A stretch of 64,000 nucleotides of DNA from Saprospiraceae bacterium (GCA_029262995.1 JAJCYH010000023.1:62001-126000), one strand, 5' to 3'. Counted from the first letter of the stretch, positions 26,287 to 36,599 are shown. The notes: a model not told the origin generated them from the sequence alone. Translations and numbers: made by a program.

Positions 26287-28908
26287 ATGGACAAGACACC
26301 ACTAGATCTCAATCCCACGAATTACAACTTTAAAGAGCTTAACATTTATTCTTCGACAGAATGGTTGGCAAATAATTCCAAACGCTACAGACAGGTTTTC
26401 TATTCTGAGGAAACAAGCTATATCTATGCTGAATTATCCTTTTATAATAAGAAATATGACGAAGCAAACTGGACGATAAATGTTAAGTTAAATTGCTTTG
26501 AATCATTAAAAAGGAAGAAAGTATGCTCATTAGAGTTCAATAAAAAGGTTAGCAAGAACGATAACGTCGCCTATATCAGAGAAGGCTGGGGCAATAAAAA
26601 GGAAGGTTCTTTCTGGAAAAAAGGGACTTATTACTGGGAAGCATGGATAGATGATATAAAAATTACCACCAAATACTTCTATGTTGAAGATTATAGCTCA
26701 GATCCAGAAAGTTTTGAAGAGGAAAGAATGTCACTTTTGTCCATGAAACTATATGAATCTTCCTTTGAAGATGAAGAATTAGACAAAAGAATATACCTCA
26801 AGACCTTTAGTGCTCAAGAAACCAGATACATCTACTCTGAACTAATATTTAAGAATAATGACAGGAAGCAAGATTTCAATGTTGAATTATTCCTTAAATT
26901 CTATAATCAGGCTCGTGAACTGAAGGGCGAAGTTTCTAAAATCATTAATCTTAAAAGCGGAGAAGAGACTCTAACCGTCAGTGCTGGTTGGGGCAGCAAC
27001 ATTAAAGGCTCTTGGAGAGTTGGCAAATATACAGCAGAACTCATAGTCTTAGATAAACTCTTGGCTACACTGCCATTTGAATTAGAATACGAAAATATTG
27101 AGGGTACTGAAAATCTCCAGTTGTTTAAAAGTTCTGGACCCATATTTATTGATCCAGATTTATCCATAGAACAGAGTAATGATACCGTATTGGAAAACTT
27201 CAGTAGTCTTATCGGTTTAGACTCAATAAAGAGACAAATAGATGAACATTCTAGATATATAAAATACCTGCAATTAAGAAAAAAAAGAGGTCTTAAAGAA
27301 GAAGACGAAATTAACATCCATTCAGTGTTTACAGGAAATCCGGGAACAGGTAAAACCACCGTCGCTAAAATGATGGGTGCTATATATAAAAACATGGGGC
27401 TTTTGAGCAAAGGACATGTTCATGAGGTAGACAGAAGTGATATTGTTGGAGAGTATATTGGTCAGACGGCTCCTAAAGTTAAAAAAGCCATTGCAAAAGC
27501 ACAAGGAGGTGTTTTATTTATCGATGAAGCGTATGCATTAGCAAGAACAAACGATGACAGTAAGGATTTTGGTAGAGAGGCCATTGAAATTCTTGTAAAA
27601 GAAATGTCAAGTAAAAAAGGTGACTTAGCTATTATCGTTGCAGGTTACCCAAAAGAAATGGATCATTTCATCAATTCAAATCCTGGTCTTAAATCCAGAT
27701 TTAAGCATTTCTTTGAATTTCCTGATTATTTGCCACAAGAGTTAATTGAAATTGCAAACTATGCTTCCAAGCAATACGGTGTTTATCTAACCAAAGCAGC
27801 CAAGCTCAAACTGAATGAATTGATTGTGGAAGCATTCCGTAGTAGGGGAACCAACTTCGGAAATGCAAGATTCGTATTTGACTTGGTAGAAAAGGCAAAA
27901 GTTAACTTAGGTCTACGCGTAATGAATCTTGAAGAACCCTTTAACCTGCCTGACCGTATGCTTAATCAAATTATTCTAGATGATGTAAATGAGATTAATT
28001 TACGCGATAAAAAAAGTAAACCATTTATACCTATAGATAAAATATTACTGGCAAATTCATTGGCTGAATTGGATCAATTGATCGGTATGGATAATATTAA
28101 AAAGGAGATTCATGAACTGGTGGATATTGTTAATTTTCATACAACCACAGGCAAAGATGTCTTGAATAACTTCTTCCTTCATACATTATTTATTGGCAAT
28201 CCAGGAACAGGCAAAACTACAGTAGCCAGAATTCTGGCTAAAATATACAAGGCACTTGGCTTACTTGAAAGAGGGCATATCGTAGAAACAGATAGACAAG
28301 GACTGGTAGCTGGTTATCTAGGACAAACAGCTATTAAAACCAACGAAAGAATCAATGAGGCCTATGGTGGCGTTTTGTTTATTGACGAGGCTTATGCACT
28401 TAGTAATTTTAATGGAGCGCAAGGTGATTATGGCAATGAATCCATTCAAACGATATTGAAAAGGATGGAAGATGACCGAGGCGAATTTTTTGTGTTTGCA
28501 GCAGGTTATCCTGACAATATGGAAATATTCCTAAAGGCCAACCCTGGATTAAGGTCTAGATTTGATAAGGTATTAAACTTCAAAGACTATTCTGTGCAAG
28601 AACTTTTGAACATTGCTGAATCTATGGTAATGCAAAATGGTTATCGATTAAGTAAGAAAGCACTTGATGAATTGTTTGATGTAATTACAGATTTGCATTC
28701 AGGAAGAAATAAATATTTTGGAAATGCTCGAGAAGTAAGGAAAATTGTTCTTGATATTATCAAAAACCAAAACTTACGCTTAGCTCACAATACAAATCAT
28801 CCAATAAGCGAATCAAAGCTATTAGAAGTAGAAGACCTCAGGCATCTATCAGCAAACAGTGATTCTGACCTTTTCAGAAAAGAAAGCATTGGTTTTAAAA
28901 ATTCTTAA
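26287..28908 (+). CDS. Double AAA+ ATPase (CbxX/CfqX-type) with duplicated N-terminal beta domain
   Basis: The 873-residue protein has two CbxX/CfqX (SpoVK-like) AAA+ modules. The first has Walker A GNPGTGKT (350-357) and Walker B LFIDEAYAL (about 410-418); the second has GNPGTGKT (637-644) and LFIDEAYAL (about 697-705). Each has the pore-region GEYIGQTAPK or AGYLGQTAIK and arginine fingers in NPGLKSRF and NPGLRSRF. The first 270 residues hold two related beta-rich units (about 45-135 and 180-268), both with IYAEL or IYSEL and a GWG(N/S)xxxGS(F/W) motif. No signal or membrane segment is seen, so it is probably a cytoplasmic remodelling ATPase. Substrate unknown; there is no Rubisco gene nearby. 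It has no same-strand neighbour. Its stop shares TTAA with the convergent barrel gene. Confidence 0.85.
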   Translation: MDKTPLDLNPTNYNFKELNIYSSTEWLANNSKRYRQVFYSEETSYIYAELSFYNKKYDEANWTINVKLNCFESLKRKKVCSLEFNKKVSKNDNVAYIREGWGNKKEGSFWKKGTYYWEAWIDDIKITTKYFYVEDYSSDPESFEEERMSLLSMKLYESSFEDEELDKRIYLKTFSAQETRYIYSELIFKNNDRKQDFNVELFLKFYNQARELKGEVSKIINLKSGEETLTVSAGWGSNIKGSWRVGKYTAELIVLDKLLATLPFELEYENIEGTENLQLFKSSGPIFIDPDLSIEQSNDTVLENFSSLIGLDSIKRQIDEHSRYIKYLQLRKKRGLKEEDEINIHSVFTGNPGTGKTTVAKMMGAIYKNMGLLSKGHVHEVDRSDIVGEYIGQTAPKVKKAIAKAQGGVLFIDEAYALARTNDDSKDFGREAIEILVKEMSSKKGDLAIIVAGYPKEMDHFINSNPGLKSRFKHFFEFPDYLPQELIEIANYASKQYGVYLTKAAKLKLNELIVEAFRSRGTNFGNARFVFDLVEKAKVNLGLRVMNLEEPFNLPDRMLNQIILDDVNEINLRDKKSKPFIPIDKILLANSLAELDQLIGMDNIKKEIHELVDIVNFHTTTGKDVLNNFFLHTLFIGNPGTGKTTVARILAKIYKALGLLERGHIVETDRQGLVAGYLGQTAIKTNERINEAYGGVLFIDEAYALSNFNGAQGDYGNESIQTILKRMEDDRGEFFVFAAGYPDNMEIFLKANPGLRSRFDKVLNFKDYSVQELLNIAESMVMQNGYRLSKKALDELFDVITDLHSGRNKYFGNAREVRKIVLDIIKNQNLRLAHNTNHPISESKLLEVEDLRHLSANSDSDLFRKESIGFKNS

Positions 28909-30527
28909 ATATTAATCTTTAATCCTGCCCATATTTGTCTTTCAAATACCGGATGATTAAACCAGTATTGATATTCATTTCCTAAGACATTACTAGCTTT
29001 TGCATATAGAATAATGCTTTTGCTCAAATTAAGATCAACGCCCAAACTTAAATCCAGATAAGAATCCAACATTCTATCATCATCACTTAAGTGAGTATGT
29101 CTTCGAGCTGAAGCGTATGACAACTCCTGTGTAAATTTTATATTGCTGTTAAAGATGCGCTGGCTTCCAATGGCCACAAATCTTGATTTAGGTCTGTACA
29201 ATAATGCTGTCTTATTATCGCCTAAAAAGATATTGTATTCATATTGTAGCAATAGATCAAAATTAGAATTTTTATATTTTATTGAAGGTGTTAAACGCCA
29301 TTCAGACCTGTCAATAGAATTAACGATTGCTCTATTTGTATCTGCTCTGTCCAAATGTAGATCATCACCTTCATAATCATTATAAGACAAGTCTAAATTA
29401 ACAATAAAATTCCTATACGGCATTTCAAACTGTATGGCATAGCTTCTAAGATAATTAACAGATAACTGAGTCAAATCTGTCCTATAATAAGGATTGATGC
29501 CTGATAAATAATGCATACTGTTCCTATCATAGCTACTTTTTGTATAAAAGCGAAGTTTAAAATCATGATACAAGTTTTTAATTACCAAATCAACAATCGG
29601 AAAAATAAAATTAGTTGTATCTGCTTTAATATACTCAACACCCACACGAGCGGAAAAAGACTCTTGGCTAAATCTTATTTGTGGACGAAATAAAAGGTCG
29701 TTAAAACTAATATCTGCTAAATCATTTACATCAAATTTAGTTCTATGATATTCAAAAGGTATTTCCAAACTTAAGTGATCCGAAATTCGCTTAATCCCAT
29801 TTAATTCAACCTTCATCAACGTCTCGTTAGTAGAATCTGCACTTTGTTCAAGTTTATCAAAACTAAATCTTGATCTTAAAGAGATGCCTGCACTTTCAAA
29901 AGCCGTACTTGAAAGAGATAATGTACCTCCAATAGAGTTAAAAGCTTGTTCCGTTGCTATAAGACTATCTTGATTAATCAATAAAGGAGAGTAATGATCA
30001 AATCTACTGTAGTTAACTTCTGCTCCAGCCTTCGTGTGTTTACTAAGAAAATACGAAGCATAAAACTTTGCATTTGTTCTGTTGTATTTCTGATGGGGCA
30101 GAGTGTCATCACTTGCAGAAAAGTGATCGATCTTAAAGCCTGCATCTAGCCAATCTTCAATATAATAATGATATGCCGCACCTAAGCTTAAAGTCTTATA
30201 ATTTCCATAAGAGCCATAAATTTGACCATCCTTAAGATCGGTGGAAGTTTGTTTTTCTTCTGTAAAACTCAGCGGTCTGATTATTTCTTTCGGCCTGTCA
30301 AAATCAAGGTCAACTTTTGTTTGTAAGTCATAATTGTAGTTAATTTTAACTTGCTCTTTTACGATACCGTTAATCGGAATTTTCTTGATAGAAGCTTGCT
30401 GTATAATTGCTTCATAGTTTTTTATAACTTCCACTTTTTCGGTGGCAATTGAAGTTGTATCCTGTGCCGAAACCAGAATGGAAGAAGCAAGGAAAACGAT
30501 GGTTAATATATGTGTATAGATTTTCAT
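28905..30527 (-). CDS. Outer-membrane beta-barrel protein paired with a large TPR protein
   Basis: The 540-residue protein has a signal peptide (MKIYTHILTIVFLASSILVSAQ), a short periplasmic-like segment (about 25-90), and a long series of amphipathic beta strands such as LSLEIPFEYHRTKF, NFDLLLQYEYNIF and the closing QIWAGLKINI. It resembles the barrel of TonB-dependent receptors, but the plug domain is missing or very reduced, so I leave it as a barrel of unknown function. It starts 3 bases after the TPR gene, as a two-gene unit, and ends sharing TTAA with the AAA+ gene. Confidence 0.7.
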   Translation of the reverse strand: MKIYTHILTIVFLASSILVSAQDTTSIATEKVEVIKNYEAIIQQASIKKIPINGIVKEQVKINYNYDLQTKVDLDFDRPKEIIRPLSFTEEKQTSTDLKDGQIYGSYGNYKTLSLGAAYHYYIEDWLDAGFKIDHFSASDDTLPHQKYNRTNAKFYASYFLSKHTKAGAEVNYSRFDHYSPLLINQDSLIATEQAFNSIGGTLSLSSTAFESAGISLRSRFSFDKLEQSADSTNETLMKVELNGIKRISDHLSLEIPFEYHRTKFDVNDLADISFNDLLFRPQIRFSQESFSARVGVEYIKADTTNFIFPIVDLVIKNLYHDFKLRFYTKSSYDRNSMHYLSGINPYYRTDLTQLSVNYLRSYAIQFEMPYRNFIVNLDLSYNDYEGDDLHLDRADTNRAIVNSIDRSEWRLTPSIKYKNSNFDLLLQYEYNIFLGDNKTALLYRPKSRFVAIGSQRIFNSNIKFTQELSYASARRHTHLSDDDRMLDSYLDLSLGVDLNLSKSIILYAKASNVLGNEYQYWFNHPVFERQIWAGLKINI

Positions 30528-30530
30528 TTC

Positions 30531-33500
30531 CTATTTGTTTTGCGATGTTGAATCAATTGGAATAAACTCAAGATCATTTTCGTCTGAAATTCTACTTTCA
30601 GTCTTAATAAGTTTTTCCAAGTCAGCTAATTTATTTTTTGCTTCACGCAAAATGTCTTCATTTTCCTTAAAATTTTCAATGACAGATTCATAGGCTGCAG
30701 TAGCATTTAGATAATCTTTCTTAAGAACGTAGATGTCAGCAATTAGCATAATGCTTTTAGAAACCCAAATGGCATAATTAGATCCTTCAGTAGCTGTTAA
30801 AAAAGCTTGTTTTTCTGCCTTTTGAAGATTGTTTTGATCAAAGTGAATCTTTGCCATATAGTATGAAGACTCCGCTGCTTGATTATTTTTAGACAGTCGA
30901 CTTACGCGTTCAAATTGATTGTAGGCACTATCAAGTTCCTTCCTCTGGTAAAATACTTTTGCCATATAGAAATGCGCAGCAGATTTAGACTCGATCGATA
31001 CAGAACTATGATTTGAAACCAACTCTCCATATTTTAAGACAGCATTCTTATTCTCAATAATAAAAGCAGAATACAATGCCGCTTCAAGATTTTCCAAGGA
31101 AGGATTGGTATTCTGCATATCAATCAGTTTGTCATACAATTCAAAGCTGGTCTTAAAATCTTGAGCATAGTTATATGATATTACAGCAGATTTCTTTAGT
31201 GCAGATTCATAATATTTACCATTTTCTTCTTTTAATACCTTTTTATAGTATTCTAGAGCCTTGGAATAAGATTTTAATACGAGATAGGATTCTGCTAAAT
31301 AATAATTGGCGTCCAAAACATAAAAACCATGAGAATAGGACTTAAGGTATTCTTCAAATTTGGTAATCGCTTTTTCATACTCTGCATTTTTGTAAACATC
31401 ACTGGCGATTGCAAATACAATAGAATCTTTCTCAATATCACCTATTTGCACACCTGTAAGAGACTCTTGATATTTGAAAAAATCATTGGCTTCATTTAAG
31501 TCATACAGATATATATCTTCAACAGCCTTTAGAGCTCTTCGCTTCTCATCCTTATCTTGGCAAATATCAATTCCTTGTTTGTATGAATTTAGTGCTGCAT
31601 ATAGATCTCCTTGATTGTAGCTGATCAGTCCTTGCCTCATATAACTGATAGCACTATATTCTGAGGCATTTCCAAATTCAATTATTATAGTATTGTAAAC
31701 TTGATAAGCTTGGTTGTTCTTACCCAACTGAACGAGTGTTTCTGCAAGTTGAAATAAAGCATCATCCCTATAATTTGATTTAGGATAATGCTTTAGCAAT
31801 TTCTCTAGACTGGTAAGCTTTTCTATGATTTGATTATTTACACCATAGATCATTGACTTTTGATACAATATATAATCAGACTCCTCAGCATTATTCCTAA
31901 TTGCTAATTCATAATATTCCAAGGCAGATGCATAATTATTATTTACCAACTCCAAATCGGCGAGCCTGACCAAAACATCATCAAATAAGTTCTTTTGATC
32001 TTCCTCGATATTAAAGTTTTCCAGAGCATTCTCCAGCTGTCCAATAGCTTTCGAATAATTTTGATCTTCCATCTCAATATAAGAAAGGGCATAATGACTT
32101 TCAAAGCGGTGTTCATGATCATCATTTTCGAGATATGACTCATACCACTTCCTACTTGTGTTGATATCACCTTTGGCTTGAAAGGACTGAGCTAGCCTAA
32201 ATTGAATTTCGGAGTTAGGAATGCTTTTACTATTTGTGTTTAGGGCTTTTTCAAATTGCCGAATAGCTATTTCTACATCTCCATCCTTAAGCTTTTGCAA
32301 TCCATTCTCATAGGTTAATACTTTGTACGTATTATTAATTTCCTGTGATTTAAGTTCAATATTTTCAATCACATTGATTGAGTTTTCGGTATCGGTGGAA
32401 TTGATTAGTAGTTGAGAAAGCAACTGCTGAGAAGCTGAATAATAAATTGAATTACTATTTATTCCAGACAATCCATTAATAGCTATACGTTCATCTCCAA
32501 GATCAGCAGAAACTTTATAGTATAGATAGTTAGATTCTTCCTTAATATCCAGAAAATAATCCAATTTGCCTGCTTGTTTAAAAGCAGATTGTGCATTTTT
32601 CTTTTCTCCTTTTTCAATACTTGTGGAAGCAAGTAAAAAGTTGCTCATTTGACCAATCGGCGATTCTTGGTAACTTAATTCTTTAAAGTACTCCTGTGCT
32701 TTTGAATATTGTCCTAATTTATAGTGTGCAATTCCTATTTGATAGGCATCATTTTCTGTTAGTTTATCTGCTGAAGCTGCATAATTTTCTAAATGTGGTA
32801 AAGCCTTATTATAATCTTCTAAAGCTACATAGGACATACCCAGGATACGTTCAAGAAGATATTTATTTGACCCAGCATTAGAGATTCTACTCTGAGCATA
32901 TTTTATAGCCTCAATATAATCCTCATCTTTAAAATAAATTTGTGATAGATAGAAAGGAACTAAATTGTTGTACTTACGATGATTTTCTACCTTCTTAAAA
33001 GACACAAGTGCTTTGTCACGATCCCCAAGATAAAATGCACAAATGCCTGCATAATAACTAGCATGGGGGGATAAGATATTATTGGTATTTTCTACACTCT
33101 GAAAAAGACCGAAAGCAGTCTGAAAGTCTTTTTCAACAAGATAACAGTATGCTAGTTTGAATTGCATTTCAGCTCTACGTTCAAGACTTAGGTCAAAAGT
33201 TTCAATTTCTTTCCAATAAGACTTTGATGTACTATAATCACGTTTGTCAAAATATTTGCTTGCTATAGCAAAATAAACTTCCGAATCTTGAGAATCATCA
33301 ACACTTCTAGCAATCGTTTCTAATAATAAATCAATGGATCTGGTTTCATCTAATACAAAAGAATTTTGAGCTTGAAGATTAATGACATCATCTTCAAATG
33401 GCAGTGCTTCCGATTGATTAAGTGAAATACCATAAAGTTCAATTTCATTGTAATCCTTAGGTCCAGGAAAATGATAATTATTGTTTATTATATATTGACT

Positions 33501-33575
33501 TTCTTGACCACAGAGTGGGACAAGAACGATCAGCATGTAAATTGCTGGTAATAGAACAAATTTCGATATACTCAT
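30531..33575 (-). CDS. Large exported tetratricopeptide-repeat protein
   Basis: The 1,014-residue protein has a signal peptide (to about residue 22, ending LVPLCGQ) and is then almost all TPR helices. Repeat signatures recur along its length, for example ESYLVLKSYSKALEYYKKVL, YKNAEYEKAITKFEEYL and YDLYAALNSYKQGI-like segments. No enzymatic motif is seen. It is probably periplasmic or outer-membrane-bound and serves as a scaffold. It is the first gene of a two-gene unit with the barrel gene 3 bases downstream, which suggests they form a complex across the periplasm and outer membrane. A role in T9SS or gliding is possible but not shown. Confidence 0.8.
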   Translation of the reverse strand: MSISKFVLLPAIYMLIVLVPLCGQESQYIINNNYHFPGPKDYNEIELYGISLNQSEALPFEDDVINLQAQNSFVLDETRSIDLLLETIARSVDDSQDSEVYFAIASKYFDKRDYSTSKSYWKEIETFDLSLERRAEMQFKLAYCYLVEKDFQTAFGLFQSVENTNNILSPHASYYAGICAFYLGDRDKALVSFKKVENHRKYNNLVPFYLSQIYFKDEDYIEAIKYAQSRISNAGSNKYLLERILGMSYVALEDYNKALPHLENYAASADKLTENDAYQIGIAHYKLGQYSKAQEYFKELSYQESPIGQMSNFLLASTSIEKGEKKNAQSAFKQAGKLDYFLDIKEESNYLYYKVSADLGDERIAINGLSGINSNSIYYSASQQLLSQLLINSTDTENSINVIENIELKSQEINNTYKVLTYENGLQKLKDGDVEIAIRQFEKALNTNSKSIPNSEIQFRLAQSFQAKGDINTSRKWYESYLENDDHEHRFESHYALSYIEMEDQNYSKAIGQLENALENFNIEEDQKNLFDDVLVRLADLELVNNNYASALEYYELAIRNNAEESDYILYQKSMIYGVNNQIIEKLTSLEKLLKHYPKSNYRDDALFQLAETLVQLGKNNQAYQVYNTIIIEFGNASEYSAISYMRQGLISYNQGDLYAALNSYKQGIDICQDKDEKRRALKAVEDIYLYDLNEANDFFKYQESLTGVQIGDIEKDSIVFAIASDVYKNAEYEKAITKFEEYLKSYSHGFYVLDANYYLAESYLVLKSYSKALEYYKKVLKEENGKYYESALKKSAVISYNYAQDFKTSFELYDKLIDMQNTNPSLENLEAALYSAFIIENKNAVLKYGELVSNHSSVSIESKSAAHFYMAKVFYQRKELDSAYNQFERVSRLSKNNQAAESSYYMAKIHFDQNNLQKAEKQAFLTATEGSNYAIWVSKSIMLIADIYVLKKDYLNATAAYESVIENFKENEDILREAKNKLADLEKLIKTESRISDENDLEFIPIDSTSQNK

Positions 33576-33713
33576 AAGCTAATTTAATAATGCGTAAGTC
33601 CTTGTAAATATTACACTTAAACTAAGTATAACGCAATGATATTAAATAAATTTTACATATGAGAATAAAAGAAACCTATATTCTTATGAATATCCTATAG
33701 CTTCTTTTTAAGT

Positions 33714-34988
33714 TTATAATTCAAAATCCAATATTGTTTTTTCGATAATATTACAACACTCATGAAGTTGTTCCAAATTTATGACTAATGGTGGCGCAAA
33801 CCTAATGATATTGCCATGCGTGGGTTTTGCTAAAAGTCCATTTTCCTTTAAAGCAATACAAATATTCCATGCCGTTTTACTGTTTTCAACGTCATTGATT
33901 ACAATAGCATTTAACAAACCTTTACCTCTTACCAAAGAAATCAAGTCTGACTTATCAACAAGGTTTTGCATTTTCTGGCGGAATATTATACCCATTTTCT
34001 CAGCATTTTCGGAAAGGTTTTCATCTTCTACCACTTCAAGTGCTGCAATAGCAACAGCACATGCTAAAGGATTACCTCCAAAAGTACTACCGTGTTCACC
34101 AGGCTTAATACAAAGCATGATTTCGTCGTTCGCAAGCACTGCCGAAACAGGGAATACTCCTCCTGACATTGCTTTGCCAAGTATCAGAATATCAGGCTTA
34201 ACTTCAGGAGTATTCATACATCTTGAACCGCAATCGCAATCCCCACAAGTTGCCAACAGTCTTCCCGTTCTGGCGATACCTGTTTGCACTTCATCAGCAA
34301 TAAAAAGACAGTTGTACTTTTCACAAAGTGCTTTAGCCCCTTTTAAGTATCCCTCATCTGGTACTATAACACCGGCTTCACCTTGTATAGGTTCAACAAT
34401 AAAACCTGCAATATTTTCATCATTCAATGCTTTTTCAAGAGCTTCAAGATTATTGTAATCAACAACCTCAAACCCTGGCATATACGGTCCATAACCGACT
34501 CGACTATCTGGATCTACAGAGGCAGAAATAACAGCTAGTGTTCTTCCATGAAAATTTCCTGAAGCAAATACAATTTTAGCTTTATTGGTTTCAATCCCTT
34601 TTATGACATATGCCCATTTGCGACAAAGCTTTAACGCAGTTTCAACCGCCTCAACGCCTGTATTCATTGGAAGCACTTTGTCATAATGAAAATATTCAGT
34701 AATAAATTTTTCATAAGGACCCAACATATCATTATAGAAGGCTCTAGATGTTAGTGTCAATTTCTCTGATTGCTCTTTAAGGGCATTTATGATATGTGGA
34801 TGACAATGCCCTTGATTCACTGCAGAATAGGCACTCAAAAAATCATAATACATCTTTCCTTCAACGTCCCAAACAAAAACGCCTTCTCCTCTTGACAGTA
34901 CCACAGGTAAAGGATGATAGTTATGTGCTCCATACTTATCTTCCAAATTCATTAATTCTGTTGAATTTAACATAGTATCTACTGTCAT
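33714..34988 (-). CDS. rocD: Ornithine aminotransferase
   Basis: This PLP enzyme converts ornithine and 2-oxoglutarate to glutamate semialdehyde and glutamate in arginine breakdown or proline synthesis. The class III features are [36 protein letters not shown], the PLP Asp in FIADEVQTG and the PLP lysine in [11 protein letters not shown] (Lys272). Length (424) fits. Between TGRLLA and PEVKPD is a Cys-rich insertion with Cys248, Cys251, Cys253 and Cys257, absent from the Bacillus and human enzymes; I recall similar insertions in other Bacteroidota. The stop of coaE is 4 bases downstream-side of the start. A citrulline hydrolase lies about 4 kb away. Confidence 0.95.
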   Translation of the reverse strand: MTVDTMLNSTELMNLEDKYGAHNYHPLPVVLSRGEGVFVWDVEGKMYYDFLSAYSAVNQGHCHPHIINALKEQSEKLTLTSRAFYNDMLGPYEKFITEYFHYDKVLPMNTGVEAVETALKLCRKWAYVIKGIETNKAKIVFASGNFHGRTLAVISASVDPDSRVGYGPYMPGFEVVDYNNLEALEKALNDENIAGFIVEPIQGEAGVIVPDEGYLKGAKALCEKYNCLFIADEVQTGIARTGRLLATCGDCDCGSRCMNTPEVKPDILILGKAMSGGVFPVSAVLANDEIMLCIKPGEHGSTFGGNPLACAVAIAALEVVEDENLSENAEKMGIIFRQKMQNLVDKSDLISLVRGKGLLNAIVINDVENSKTAWNICIALKENGLLAKPTHGNIIRFAPPLVINLEQLHECCNIIEKTILDFEL

Positions 34989-34992
34989 GATC

Positions 34993-35583
34993 TTAATTTC
35001 TAAGGTTTAAAATTTTATTATGGACCTCATTAACTTGTTTGATTAAACTAATGCTGCCATCGTTCAAAATTATAAAATCTGCTCGTTTTGATTTGATTCT
35101 GTCAGAAATTTGATTCGTTATTCTTTCTTTAATACTTTTCTCATCAAGGGCATCTCTTTTTTTAACTCTTTCAATTCTAAGCTTTTCATCAGCTATGATC
35201 AAAATTACTGCATCGAAGTAAGATTCCAAGCCAGCTTCATAGACAATTGCAGATTCTTCTAACACATAAGGAGCATCTTGATTGCTTGCCCATAATTCAA
35301 AGTGATTCCTAACTGCAGGATGAATCAAGGCATTCATTTTCTTCAATAAGCTCTTCTTGTTAAAGATTTTATGCGCAATATAGTCTCTATTGGGTCTGCC
35401 ATTCTTATAATAACTTTCATCACCCAACAAGTTTTTAATTCCCTTTTTTAACTGCTTGTCAACTAACATTAATCTTTTAGCATTGGAGTCCGCTGAATAA
35501 ACTGGAATCCCAATGCATTTAAATAGTTCAGATACAAAAGTCTTACCCGACCCAATCCCTCCAGTAATAGCTATTTTTTTCAA
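34993..35583 (-). CDS. coaE: Dephospho-CoA kinase
   Basis: CoaE phosphorylates dephospho-CoA in the last step of CoA synthesis. The 196-residue protein starts [15 protein letters not shown] with the P-loop at 8-15, has [28 protein letters not shown] and the LID-region [19 protein letters not shown]. Length and motifs match the family. It lies 4 bases before rocD on the same strand, so the two are probably co-transcribed, though no pathway link is known. Confidence 0.95.
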   Translation of the reverse strand: MKKIAITGGIGSGKTFVSELFKCIGIPVYSADSNAKRLMLVDKQLKKGIKNLLGDESYYKNGRPNRDYIAHKIFNKKSLLKKMNALIHPAVRNHFELWASNQDAPYVLEESAIVYEAGLESYFDAVILIIADEKLRIERVKKRDALDEKSIKERITNQISDRIKSKRADFIILNDGSISLIKQVNEVHNKILNLRN

Positions 35584-35666
35584 TAATTTCTTCTTTAATA
35601 AGCTGAGGAGAAAGATAAAGCTTAAAGCTGTTAATCATAAACTTAAACTCGACAATCCACTGAATT

Positions 35667-36329
35667 ATGTATAACTTTGTAAAAAATTTAGGAATGAATG
35701 TAATAATGCCAGAAGGTCACGAAATTATTTCGACAAAAGATGAATCAGTACCTTTATTTAAGTCCAAATTATTAGATATATTCTCTAGAGTCTATTGGTT
35801 TGTTCCACTTATCTTTTTTGTTCCCGTAGTAGCTTATTTTACATACTCCAGTATTGTAAATTTCGGATTTTCAATATCATCGACTATAGGCTATTTTATT
35901 GGTGGCTTAGCTATATGGACTGTTGTTGAGTACTTATTCCATAGGTTTATCTTTCATTATGAGCCAAGCAGTAAATTGGGTAAGAAATTGCATTTTATGA
36001 TGCATGGCGTCCATCATGCTTATCCAAATGACTCATTAAGACTGGTTATGCCTCCTGCCTTAAGTTTTCCACTATCAACTGGCTTTTTTATCTTCTTTTA
36101 TTTTGCTTTTGGGCAGTATCATGCCCCATTGTTTGCTGGCTTTATTTTTGGTTATTTATGCTATGATATGCTACATTATGCAACACATCATGCTCATTTC
36201 ATTAAAACAGAGTGGTTTACTAAGCTTAAACAACACCATATGCGTCACCATTTTCAAGATCCTGACAATGGCTATGGCGTTAGTTCTGCAATCTGGGATA
36301 AAATTTTTCGCACTGAATTTAAAAAATAA
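35667..36329 (+). CDS. Fatty acid hydroxylase/sterol desaturase family protein
   Basis: The 220-residue integral membrane protein has the histidine boxes of the di-iron hydroxylase superfamily: HRFIFH (92-97), HFMMHGVHH (109-117), then HYATHHAH (170-177) and QHHMRHHF (189-196). The pattern and PNDSLRLVMPP after the second box are like fatty acid 2-hydroxylases (Scs7/FA2H). It may hydroxylate the fatty acyl chain of sphingolipids, ornithine lipids or LPS; the substrate is not shown. Start choice is open: ATG 35667 is kept, but a TAACTTTG element at 35672-35679 inside the first codons suggests a start at ATG 35694 or 35706. The next gene follows with no gap. Confidence 0.85.
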   Translation: MYNFVKNLGMNVIMPEGHEIISTKDESVPLFKSKLLDIFSRVYWFVPLIFFVPVVAYFTYSSIVNFGFSISSTIGYFIGGLAIWTVVEYLFHRFIFHYEPSSKLGKKLHFMMHGVHHAYPNDSLRLVMPPALSFPLSTGFFIFFYFAFGQYHAPLFAGFIFGYLCYDMLHYATHHAHFIKTEWFTKLKQHHMRHHFQDPDNGYGVSSAIWDKIFRTEFKK

Positions 36330-36599
36330 TTGAAAGCAACCGCTGAATTAAGTTTATATCCACTTACTGAAGACTTCGAAAACAATGTCTTCCTATTTAT
36401 TGACAAACTAAAGGAAAACAAGGCATTAGAAGTCTATACACATAGCATGAGCACTTTTATTAAAGGTGAACATGATTTGATATTAAATGCTATATCAGTC
36501 GCATTGGACGCTGTAAATCAAAAAGCAGAAACAATCTCACTAGTCATTAAACTTATCAACAGAGACCTTCCTGTAGAAAAAGGCTTCTTAAACTTATAG
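36330..36599 (+). CDS. YkoF/MTH1187-like putative thiamine (HMP)-binding domain protein
   Basis: The small protein (89 residues) resembles the ferredoxin-like fold of YkoF/thiamine-binding proteins: an opening strand AELSLYPL, a helix [29 protein letters not shown] and [14 protein letters not shown]. No ligand is shown. The start is TTG at 36330 directly after the hydroxylase TAA, with no in-frame ATG nearby, so translation is likely coupled to the upstream gene. Its TAG stop overlaps the convergent hscA stop by 6 bases (TTATAG). The family call is moderate; the reading frame is firmer. Confidence 0.6.
   Translation: MKATAELSLYPLTEDFENNVFLFIDKLKENKALEVYTHSMSTFIKGEHDLILNAISVALDAVNQKAETISLVIKLINRDLPVEKGFLNL

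Noticed and set aside
26907-27410. 167-codon minus-strand open frame opposite the AAA+ gene
   Set aside because: It overlaps the Walker A region on the other strand and has no recognisable domain.
33781-34458. 225-codon plus-strand open frame opposite ornithine aminotransferase
   Set aside because: The minus strand has all class III aminotransferase motifs; the antisense frame mirrors its codon bias.
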